A DNA stretch of 9,368 nt from Pseudomonadota bacterium (lineage in GTDB: Bacteria > Pseudomonadota > Gammaproteobacteria > Burkholderiales > JABEVD01). Below, piece after piece: positions 4,455-9,368 of this stretch. The DNA is taken from NCBI GenBank assembly GCA_021811205.1, contig JAJZPK010000090.1, forward strand, positions 1 through 9,368, given 5' to 3'. The first letter of the stretch is position 1. Each line of letters opens with the position of its first letter. Position numbers and translations under genes: made by a program. Below the pieces are notes generated by a model that saw nothing but the letters and a program-made list of their open reading frames with translations, was not told the DNA's origin and did not search any database.

Positions 4455-4826
4455 ATGCAAAAGCCGATCAACATTCCCGTCGTTCCCGCCGAAGAGGCCG
4501 CGAGCAGCTGCGAAGACTTCGAGCTCGTTGCGCTCATGGTGCTGGGCGACAGCATGGAGCCTGAATTCGTGGAGGGCGAAATACTGGTCATCGAGATGAA
4601 CGGCGTCGCTGGGGACGGCGCATTCGTCGTGGCGGAAACGGCGGAAGAAGGCTTCATTTTCCGCCAGCTCGTGCGCGATGAAGAGGATGGCTGGCAGCTG
4701 CATGCGCTCAATCCGGCTTATCCCGACATCCCAATCCCTGGTCCGAAATCGGTCAAGGGCGTGGTGACGCAGAAGAAGAAACCGGGGCGGCGCAAGGCGG
4801 TGAAATACTACGGGGCAGGGCTGTGA
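4455..4826 (+). CDS. S24/LexA-fold protein without DNA-binding domain
   Basis: A 123-residue protein made only of the LexA/UmuD-like S24 fold. The segment V-L-G-D-S-M-E-P-E-F (29-38) carries the nucleophile Ser33. It continues with G-E-I-L-V-I-E (41-47), G-A-F-V-V-A (55-60) and the C-terminal I-x-G-P-K-S-V-K-G-V-V strand. LexA and UmuD need a lysine partner in the strand before L (LexA V-K-R-L); here the aligned residue appears to be Arg70 (F-I-F-R-Q-L). Peptidase activity is therefore doubtful. The start at 4455 is preceded by AAAGGA at 8 nt; the longer frame from 4413 begins inside the promoter. It has no HTH, no cleavage-site linker and no adjacent umuC. A role as a binding or regulatory protein is inference. 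Confidence 0.85.
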   Translation: MQKPINIPVVPAEEAASSCEDFELVALMVLGDSMEPEFVEGEILVIEMNGVAGDGAFVVAETAEEGFIFRQLVRDEEDGWQLHALNPAYPDIPIPGPKSVKGVVTQKKKPGRRKAVKYYGAGL

Positions 4827-4911
4827 TTCTGAAAAGGTTTTCGCTGACCTTGAAGAATTGAACGATCCCGCGGGCCATTCATGGGCATCCCGGTTCCGGC
4901 AGTTTCCGGCT

Positions 4912-4959
4912 CAATCCTACTCCTTCATGGCTTCCTGTCCAACTCCCAAACCTGACAGG
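4912..4959 (-). repeat. Dispersed repeat copy R4 (long form), diverged
   Basis: It has the same 48-bp layout as R1. CAATCCTACTCC (4912-4923) is identical, then 14 variable bases, TCCAACT identical, 7 variable bases, and CTGACAGG identical. In addition CCTGTC (4934-4939) pairs with GACAGG (4954-4959). On the minus strand TTGGAC and TAGGAT are 17 bp apart, pointing back toward the S24 gene. It lies in the otherwise empty 279-bp gap 4827-5105. Confidence 0.65.
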
Positions 4960-5105
4960 GCCCCGAATCGCTCCGCTATTTCAGCTTTCCTCGAATTCAG
5001 CCATGGCCGCGATGTCGCCCTGCCGGAAGAATGCTGGTAGCATGAGCCGTCCAATCCTGTTGGTAATCCCCGCCCCACTATGCTGCCGTTCGAATCGAAA
5101 AAGAA

Positions 5106-5909
5106 ATGCGCCCTATAGGCACCATGCTGCAGCGCTGGCGCATGCGCAGGCTCCTGAAGAGTGAACCGATTCCTCACGCGATCTGGCAGGAGGTGATCCG
5201 GCACGCCCCGCTTCTGTCCGGGCTGGATGCCGTGCAAATGGCGCGCCTGCGCGAGCTGTCGACATGGTTTCTTGACAAGAAATCGGTCATCGGAGCCCGG
5301 GGCCTGGAGGTGACTCAGTCCATGCGGGTGATCGTTGCGGCTCATGCATGCCTGCTCATTCTGAACCTTGGAGTGGAGTATTTCGAAGGATGGGTCGGGG
5401 TGATCCTCTATCCGGGCGCATTTCGAGTCAGCCATGCAAGGGTGGACGATATCGGCCTGGTGCACGACGAAACCACCGATCTGAGCGGAGAATCCTGGCT
5501 GCGGGGTCCTGTGATCCTGTCATGGGACGAAGTGCAGCGGGATACCCTGCATCGCCAGGCCGGGCGCAATGTCGTTTTGCACGAGTTTGCGCACAAGCTC
5601 GATGGCCTCAACGGGGCAATGAACGGCATGCCGCCCCTGCATCGCGGCATGAGCAGGGAAAGATGGGCGCAAGCGCTGAGCGGGGCCTATGATGCGCTGC
5701 GTACGCAAGTCGAGTCTGGGCAATCCCCCTGCATCGACCCTTATGCCGCGACCAGCCCTGCGGAATTCTTTGCTGTGGCGAGCGAGTATTTTTTCACTGC
5801 GCCGGACATTCTGGAAAAATGCAGCCCGGCCGTCCACGAACAGCTGGCGCTTTTCTACCGGCGGGAGAAGGGCCTTCCTGGACGCAATATTGAATTCCGA
5901 ATTGCGTGA
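5106..5909 (+). CDS. mtfA: MtfA-type zinc metallopeptidase (M90 family)
   Basis: A 267-residue cytosolic protein, the normal length of MtfA. In E. coli MtfA binds the glucose repressor Mlc and has zinc-dependent peptidase activity. The zinc motif is H159-E160-F-A-H163-K-L-D-G-L-N-G. The acidic ligand is probably Glu220 in [14 protein letters not shown]. Other family landmarks are W-x-x-V-I-x-x-A-P-L-L-x-G-L near residues 27-40, the segment G-V-I-L-Y-P-G-A-F (98-106) and G-P-V-I-L-S-W-x-x-V (134-143). The ATG at 5106 has only a weak purine stretch upstream; Met7 is an alternative. No mlc or glucose PTS gene is nearby. In many Betaproteobacteria the target is unknown, so the Mlc link should not be assumed here. 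Confidence 0.92.
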   Translation: MRPIGTMLQRWRMRRLLKSEPIPHAIWQEVIRHAPLLSGLDAVQMARLRELSTWFLDKKSVIGARGLEVTQSMRVIVAAHACLLILNLGVEYFEGWVGVILYPGAFRVSHARVDDIGLVHDETTDLSGESWLRGPVILSWDEVQRDTLHRQAGRNVVLHEFAHKLDGLNGAMNGMPPLHRGMSRERWAQALSGAYDALRTQVESGQSPCIDPYAATSPAEFFAVASEYFFTAPDILEKCSPAVHEQLALFYRREKGLPGRNIEFRIA

Positions 5910-5991
5910 AACAGGCAGGTTCTCCTCGGCGAGACTGAACCGGGGCGACGTTTTTAGTATCATGTCGCTTTTCATGAGAAATGGAACCCAA

Positions 5992-6327
5992 ATGAGCGAC
6001 ATACCGAACTGCCCCAAATGCAACTCCAGCTATTCCTACGCCGACGGCGAAATGTACATCTGCCCGGAGTGCGGGCACGAGTGGGTGGCGTCAAGCGACG
6101 CCGCATCCGACGAACTTGTCGTGAAGGACGCGAACGGCAATCGATTGCACGACGGGGATACGGTCACCGTCATCAAGGATCTGAAGGTCAAGGGATCATC
6201 CCTTGTGGTCAAGGTCGGCACGAAGGTGAAGAACATCAGGCTGGTCGAGGGCGACCACGACATCGACTGCAAGATAGACGGCATCGGCGCGATGAAGCTC
6301 AAATCGGAGTTCGTCAAGAAGGCCTAG
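5992..6327 (+). CDS. yjdM: PhnA/YjdM-type zinc-ribbon protein
   Basis: A 111-residue protein, the same length as E. coli YjdM (formerly PhnA). The N-terminal zinc ribbon uses C7-P-K-C10 and C24-P-E-C27, followed by G-H-E-W. The C-terminal half has the family pattern [27 protein letters not shown] (44-70), [21 protein letters not shown] and [10 protein letters not shown]. Despite the old name it is not a phosphonate-cleaving enzyme, and its role is not established. The start at 5992 fits the family; an in-frame ATG at 5974 would add six residues. It lies 82 bp after mtfA in the same direction, perhaps with its own promoter. Confidence 0.93.
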   Translation: MSDIPNCPKCNSSYSYADGEMYICPECGHEWVASSDAASDELVVKDANGNRLHDGDTVTVIKDLKVKGSSLVVKVGTKVKNIRLVEGDHDIDCKIDGIGAMKLKSEFVKKA

Positions 6328-6400
6328 CTTGCGCCCGGTCAGAAAACGCCTTCCCGGAGATCTAAGTGAAATCGCAATTCAAAGTTTGAGCGGAAACGGC

Positions 6401-6429
6401 TTGACGTTGACCGACCGGTCTACTATCAT
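6401..6429 (+). promoter_or_regulatory. Promoter of the tetR-type gene
   Basis: TTGACG (6401-6406) and TATCAT (6424-6429) are exactly 17 bp apart. The operator 6407-6422 fills the spacer, so a bound repressor would block RNA polymerase. The predicted start of transcription falls on or next to the ATG at 6436. No Shine-Dalgarno sequence precedes that ATG. The message is therefore probably leaderless. Confidence 0.75.
6407..6422. promoter_or_regulatory. TetR-family operator, copy 1
   Basis: TTGACC-GACC-GGTCTA is an inverted repeat with 6-bp arms (one mismatch) around a 4-bp centre. It is close to the NemR operator as I recall it (TAGACC-n4-GGTCTA). The first 14 bases recur exactly at 7080-7093. 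Confidence 0.8.
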
Positions 6430-6435
6430 GCCGCC

Positions 6436-7041
6436 ATGAACGCTACAATACCAGATACCCAGCAACGCATCCTGGACGCTGCGCGCGAACTGATCTATGC
6501 GCGCAGCTATGCCGATGTGGGTGTGGCCGAGATCTGCGAGCATGCGGGCGTGCAGAAGGGCAGCTTCTACCATTTCTATCCGAGCAAGCGCGATCTCACG
6601 CTCGCCGTGATCGATGCGCATCATGAATTCTTCAAGGAAAAGATCATCGACCGCGCTTTTGCGCCCGACATCGCGCCGCTAGCGCGCATAAAGCGGTTCG
6701 CGAAATCCGTCTACGAATTCCAGCTGCAGCTCAAGGAAGAAAACGGATGTGTGCTCGGCTGCCCACTCGGCAATCTGGCCAACGAAATGGCGACCCAGGA
6801 CGAGCTGATCAGGGAAAAGATAGACGCGCTCTTCAGGATGGCCCAGGCGCGCATCCGCCATGTGCTGGAGGAGGCGAGCGGGGCGGGTGATATCAAAGGC
6901 GCTGATCTCGATGCCACCTCCAGGGCGATGTTCGCCTATTTCGAAGGCGTCATGATGCTGGCGAAGACCCAGAACGATCCCGAAGTGCTGCGCAATCTGC
7001 TGCCTGCGATGGCGCAGATCCGCATCGATACGCAATCCTAG
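6436..7041 (+). CDS. TetR/AcrR-family transcriptional repressor, NemR-like
   Basis: A 201-residue repressor. Residues 8-55 are the TetR DNA-binding domain (I-L-D-A-A-R-E-L-I, V-A-E-I-C-E-H-A-G-V-Q-K-G-S-F-Y-H-F-Y-P-S-K-R-D-L). The C-terminal domain has N-G-C105-V-L-G-C109-P-L-G-N-L-A-N-E-M. In E. coli NemR the redox and electrophile sensor is Cys106, so Cys105 or Cys109 is a good candidate sensor here; that is inference. Operators lie in its own promoter and before the downstream gene at 7133, so autoregulation and control of the neighbour are expected. There is no RBS, and transcription probably starts at the ATG. Confidence 0.92.
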   Translation: MNATIPDTQQRILDAARELIYARSYADVGVAEICEHAGVQKGSFYHFYPSKRDLTLAVIDAHHEFFKEKIIDRAFAPDIAPLARIKRFAKSVYEFQLQLKEENGCVLGCPLGNLANEMATQDELIREKIDALFRMAQARIRHVLEEASGAGDIKGADLDATSRAMFAYFEGVMMLAKTQNDPEVLRNLLPAMAQIRIDTQS

Positions 7042-7079
7042 GAACAGCATGTGCAAGGAAGGCAAACTGTTTTTATTGG

Positions 7080-7095
7080 TTGACCGACCGGTCGA
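7080..7095. promoter_or_regulatory. TetR-family operator, copy 2
   Basis: TTGACC-GACC-GGTCGA repeats the first 14 bases of copy 1 and keeps the same inverted-repeat layout. A perfect 10-bp palindrome, CGACTAGTCG (7093-7102), overlaps its right end. It lies 38 bp before the ATG at 7133. I could not place a convincing -35/-10 pair around it. TTGACC (7080-7085) may serve as -35. Confidence 0.8.
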
Positions 7096-7132
7096 CTAGT
7101 CGTGCATGACCAACCGAGAAAGGAGAAACACC

Positions 7133-7687
7133 ATGCAAAATGCTTCACGTCCCTTGCTGTCTCCCAGACCTCCCATAGGCGAGGAAGAGCGCATTGCCGC
7201 AATCTTCGCTTCCGTCGAACAGCACATCGGCTTCGTTCCAGACGGCCTGCGCCTGTACAGCCTGAGTCCGCCCCTGCTCGAAAGCTTCATGAGCAACATC
7301 GGCTACTTCAACAGCGGAGAGCGCATCTCGCCTGCGCTGATGGTCGTCATACGCTACCTGGTTTCGTCGGATGCGAAGTGCCAGTTCTGCATCGACCTGA
7401 ATGAAGCATTCATGGCCAACATGGGGGTGGATATCGACAGGGCGCGCGCAGCCAGAGACAATCTGGAAGATGCCCCGGTCGAGGAGAAAGAGAAGCCGCT
7501 GCTTGCCATCGCATTGAAATCGGTAAAAGATCCCGAAAGCGTGACCGAGTCAGACATCATGGCCGCACGCAAACAGGGCTGGGGCGATCGGGAAATCTTC
7601 GACGTTGTGGCGCAGGCTGCAAGCAACCGCGCATTCAACTACGTGCTGCGCACATTCAACATCGAACACCAGGGCGCGCTTGCCTGA
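7133..7687 (+). CDS. AhpD-like/carboxymuconolactone decarboxylase family protein
   Basis: A 184-residue protein of the CMD/AhpD-like superfamily, with no signal peptide. The core helices run from about residue 45 to 175. The redox motif is C83-Q-F-C86, in S-S-D-A-K-C-Q-F-C-I-D-L-N. AhpD uses C-x-x-C-x-x-x-H; here the histidine position is Asn90. A later conserved block is D-R-E-I-F-D-V-V-A-Q-A-A-S-N-R-A-F-N-Y (152-170). The start at 7133 is fixed by AAGGAGA 6 nt upstream; a longer frame from 7106 is rejected. The TetR operator at 7080-7095 points to induction by the regulator's signal, probably reactive electrophiles or oxidants. A peroxidase-type role is inferred; the exact substrate is unknown. 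Confidence 0.9.
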   Translation: MQNASRPLLSPRPPIGEEERIAAIFASVEQHIGFVPDGLRLYSLSPPLLESFMSNIGYFNSGERISPALMVVIRYLVSSDAKCQFCIDLNEAFMANMGVDIDRARAARDNLEDAPVEEKEKPLLAIALKSVKDPESVTESDIMAARKQGWGDREIFDVVAQAASNRAFNYVLRTFNIEHQGALA

Positions 7688-7731
7688 TTGATGAAGGGGA
7701 TGCATGAGGCATCCCCTTCAGCCGATCAGGC
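7682..7731. terminator. Long hairpin closing the tetR/AhpD-like unit
   Basis: TGAAGGGGATGC (7692-7703) pairs perfectly with GCATCCCCTTCA (7709-7720) around ATGAG. Beyond a small bulge, GCCTGAT (7682-7688) pairs with ATCAGGC (7725-7731). The stem is thus about 19 bp in total. It includes the stop codon of the upstream gene. There is no U-tract on either side, so it may be a transcript-end protector or a Rho-assisted terminator rather than a classic intrinsic one. Confidence 0.6.
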
Positions 7732-7836
7732 GCAAACCAGGTTTCTTCCCATCCCCCAACACCTGTTTCAAATGCTGCCCGTCTGGGTTATTCACACTTG
7801 GCGCATACAAAACATTGCTTTGTTCCGGTCTTCTAC

Positions 7837-7858
7837 TACTGTGAAAACACGGTATAGG
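7837..7858 (+). promoter_or_regulatory. Possible promoter/operator before the lipoprotein gene
   Basis: TACTGTG-AAAA-CACGGTA (7837-7854) is an inverted repeat with one mismatch per arm. It overlaps TATAGG (7853-7858), which could serve as a -10. No clear -35 is seen. The rest of the 204-bp gap 7688-7891 holds only the long hairpin. Confidence 0.3.
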
Positions 7859-7891
7859 CGTCATGAATATTGCCTTGTGTGAGGGGGGGGC

Positions 7892-8455
7892 ATGAACCTT
7901 GATTTCAGGAGCATCGCGCTCTGCATATTGTTTGTTCAGCTCAGCTCCTGTGGGGGAGGCGGGGGCGGAGGTGCCAGCGGCGCCAGCGATTCGTCAACCA
8001 GCACCGCGATAATTCATGCAACTTCGCTCGGGGCGGCCATTTCCGAAGCCTTGCGCTCGGGCGCCATGCCGAATCTCAATCATGACAGCACGATCACCGG
8101 TGTGGATGCGAATGCAAACGGCGTGCGCGACGACATCGAAGCCTATATCGCTTCTCTCCCAGATACGCCAGCGCAAAAGGCAGTACTGCTGCAGCATGCT
8201 GCTGTTCTTCAGGCTACATTGACGGTCGACACGTCGAATCAATCTGCATTAAGAAGCGTCGACAGGAATCTGATGAATGGCGTTCGTTGCATCCACAAGC
8301 TTTATGGAGAAGGTATTGCGTCTAGGAAGCTGAAAGAATTGCAGAAATTCACCGTAAACACGAGAATCAGGCTCGATGCCTACGAGAAGTTCAACAGCGC
8401 GCTTTCGGGGACCTCGATCAGCATACCGAAAGCAGCGCCGAATTGCGCCCAGTAA
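7892..8455 (+). CDS. Glycine-rich lipoprotein with calcium-loop-like motif
   Basis: A 187-residue exported lipoprotein of unknown function. A short signal peptide (1-19) ends in the lipobox L-S-S-C20, which would be lipidated. Seven glycines and a Ser/Ala/Gly linker (21-38) follow directly. Residues 71-84 carry D-A-N-A-N-G-V-R-D-D-I-E, close to the D-x-N-x-N-G-x-x-D-D-x-E calcium loop of EF-hand and dockerin-like segments. A mostly helical region follows, with Cys133 and Cys185 that could form a disulfide. The start at 7892 has GAGGGGGGGG (7881-7890) directly upstream as ribosome binding site. The hydrolase gene begins 1 nt after its stop, so the two are almost certainly co-translated and may work together at the cell envelope. 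Confidence 0.85.
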   Translation: MNLDFRSIALCILFVQLSSCGGGGGGGASGASDSSTSTAIIHATSLGAAISEALRSGAMPNLNHDSTITGVDANANGVRDDIEAYIASLPDTPAQKAVLLQHAAVLQATLTVDTSNQSALRSVDRNLMNGVRCIHKLYGEGIASRKLKELQKFTVNTRIRLDAYEKFNSALSGTSISIPKAAPNCAQ

Positions 8456-8456
8456 A

Positions 8457-9293
8457 ATGGACATGAAGAAATTTCTTATTCTCGCTTTGGCGGCATTGCT
8501 CTGCCAGCCGGCACTTGCAGCAATCCATATTCCATGTAAAGCACCGGGCTATAAGCTGGGTTTCTTCAATGGTGCATGGACTACTAGACAAGATGCTGAT
8601 GATGATTTGGATACACTCGCTGCGGCATTGCCTGAACAGTACAACGGGTACGATATCTCGACCGAGCTTTTCTACAACCATACGGGTTGCGATACTCAAG
8701 GCGCAACATGCCTGCAGGATCTTGCAGAAGTGTTCATGCAGCGCGCCCAGGATATTGATTCGACTGCGACCATTGCAAGCCATTTCGAATTTTTCTGGGA
8801 AGCCGTTGGCGATGGAAATGGCTCCCTGACAAAAAAAATTGTACAGATATATTCGGGTGCGCAATCCTTGTTCGATTATCTCCACACGAGAATGATTTCG
8901 GGAATGATGGCAGGGCTGTCCTACCTGCTCAGCCATCCGCCTACTTTTTCAGATTATGAAAAGAATGACTCCCGTTTGTATACGATCGCGACAGAAGACT
9001 ATAGGCTGCTGCTGGTTGGCCATTCGCAAGGCAATCTGTTTCTGAATCAGGCCTACGACTACATAGTAAGAGAATGGGATAAACAGGACGTCGCAGCCGT
9101 GCAAATTGCGCCGGCTTCCGCGACACTGCGCGGGCCATATGTGCTGGCTGATATCGATCTGGTGATCAATGCATTGCGTGTGCAGGGTGGGGTCAGTGTT
9201 CCGCAGGTGAACATGAGTCTTCCGCTTTCTTCATCGGACTGGTCAGGACACTCTGTAATGACCCACCGGATTCTGCACAGGTCAGGCTGCTAA
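8457..9293 (+). CDS. Secreted alpha/beta hydrolase, 3' end probably replaced by IS
   Basis: A 278-residue protein. Residues 1-21 are a Sec signal peptide (K-K-F-L-I-L-A-L-A-A-L-L, cleavage after A-L-A21). The nucleophile elbow is L-L-L-V-G-H-S190-Q-G-N-L, typical of lipase/esterase-like hydrolases. Asp232 or Asp234 (L-A-D-I-D) and His265 (S-G-H-S) are candidate triad members. Four cysteines (27, 78, 85, 278) are present. I chose ATG 8457 because it lies 1 nt after the lipoprotein stop, which implies translational coupling; ATG 8463 is nearly as good, and the much longer frame from 8376 lacks the signal peptide at its N-terminus. The last ~13 residues lie beyond a likely IS boundary at 9254, so the native C-terminus is probably lost. 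Substrate unknown. Confidence 0.82.
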   Translation: MDMKKFLILALAALLCQPALAAIHIPCKAPGYKLGFFNGAWTTRQDADDDLDTLAAALPEQYNGYDISTELFYNHTGCDTQGATCLQDLAEVFMQRAQDIDSTATIASHFEFFWEAVGDGNGSLTKKIVQIYSGAQSLFDYLHTRMISGMMAGLSYLLSHPPTFSDYEKNDSRLYTIATEDYRLLLVGHSQGNLFLNQAYDYIVREWDKQDVAAVQIAPASATLRGPYVLADIDLVINALRVQGGVSVPQVNMSLPLSSSDWSGHSVMTHRILHRSGC

Positions 9294-9368
9294 CATAAAG
9301 GTTTGTGCCGGCGTTTTCATCCCCAGTGCTTGATGGGGCCGGCGGTTGTTGTAAAACCCAATCCAATC
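9254..9368 (-). mobile_element. IS3-type insertion sequence, 3' end (partial)
   Basis: Read on the minus strand, a transposase C-terminus enters from the window edge, stops at 9282, and is followed by sequence ending GGGTCATTACA. The corresponding plus-strand end TGTAATGACCCACC (9254-9267) has the TG...CA form of IS3-family terminal repeats. It also resembles IS150-group ends as I remember them. The exact boundary is tentative because the other end of the element lies outside the window. Confidence 0.6.
9282..9368 (-). CDS. IS3-family transposase (integrase core), C-terminal fragment
   Basis: The visible 28 residues begin D-W-I-G-F-Y-N-N-R-R-P-H-Q-A-L-G-M-K-T-P-A. Y-N-x-x-R-P-H-x-A-L-x-x-x-T-P is the hallmark end of IS3/IS481-type DDE integrase-core transposases. 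It ends A-Q-T-F-M-L-A-A and a TGA at 9282-9284. The gene overlaps the hydrolase 3' end by 12 bp on the opposite strand. The remainder of the gene is outside the window. Confidence 0.9.
   Translation of the reverse strand, partial: DWIGFYNNRRPHQALGMKTPAQTFMLAA

Noticed and set aside
3489..4959. Chromosomal integron with attC sites between cassette-like TA units
   Set aside because: R3 contains a GTTRRRY-like core (GTTGGAT), but R1 and R2 do not fit. No matching RYYYAAC partner lies 50-100 bp away and no integrase is visible. A repeat-bounded array is supported; a classic integron is not.
4827..5105. Possible small gene in the gap between the S24 gene and mtfA
   Set aside because: The only frame starts with TTG, has no RBS and overlaps repeat R4. 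Apart from R4 and its short stem I see nothing in this gap.
5689..5991. Long N-terminal extension of the YjdM frame into mtfA
   Set aside because: YjdM proteins are about 111 residues and start just before the zinc ribbon. The extension overlaps mtfA in another frame.
7863..7895. Ten-codon leader peptide before the lipoprotein gene
   Set aside because: The ATGA overlap is suggestive, but the frame has no ribosome binding site and the possible -10 leaves almost no leader. It is mentioned only with the G8 tract.

Overview
The window looks like a betaproteobacterial chromosome. Both rRNA genes are of proteobacterial type, and the 5S agrees with betaproteobacterial 5S as I remember it. The coding sequence is moderately GC-rich, and most protein families are typical of soil and freshwater Betaproteobacteria. 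A family-level placement (for example Nitrosomonadales or Gallionellaceae) would be a guess.

Region 1 (1-800) is the end of an rRNA operon: the 23S 3' end, a complete 5S and a strong terminator. It is followed by about 290 bp of non-coding, hairpin-rich DNA. An exact second copy of the last 22 nt of the 5S region comes next, with its own terminator. Region 2 (948-1337, minus) is a small, probably ferredoxin-like (dimeric alpha/beta barrel) protein.

Region 3 (1449-4960) is an accessory toxin-antitoxin island. It holds one intact higBA operon with a clear promoter and palindromic operator. Directly after it is a second HigA-type antitoxin, whose own toxin survives only as about 15 C-terminal codons. 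Then come an AT-rich orphan membrane protein, a HicB antitoxin without HicA, and a HigA/NadS-type antitoxin whose RelE-like toxin has lost its middle. A LexA-fold S24 protein closes the island. Four related short direct repeats (3489-4959) sit between these units, and two copies are promoter-like. The pattern is antitoxins kept and toxins lost.

Region 4 (5106-6327) contains housekeeping-like genes: an MtfA-type zinc peptidase and a PhnA/YjdM zinc-ribbon protein. Region 5 (6401-7731) is a probable stress-response pair: a TetR regulator with a NemR-like operator, and an AhpD-like/carboxymuconolactone decarboxylase family protein. The same operator lies upstream of both genes, so the regulator probably represses itself and its neighbour. 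A very long hairpin closes the unit.

Region 6 (7837-9368) is a two-gene exported unit: a glycine-rich lipoprotein with a calcium-loop-like motif, and a secreted alpha/beta hydrolase (GHSQGN) that starts 1 nt after the lipoprotein stop. The hydrolase 3' end runs into an IS3-type element whose transposase C-terminus is read on the minus strand. The last dozen or so hydrolase residues are therefore probably IS-derived.
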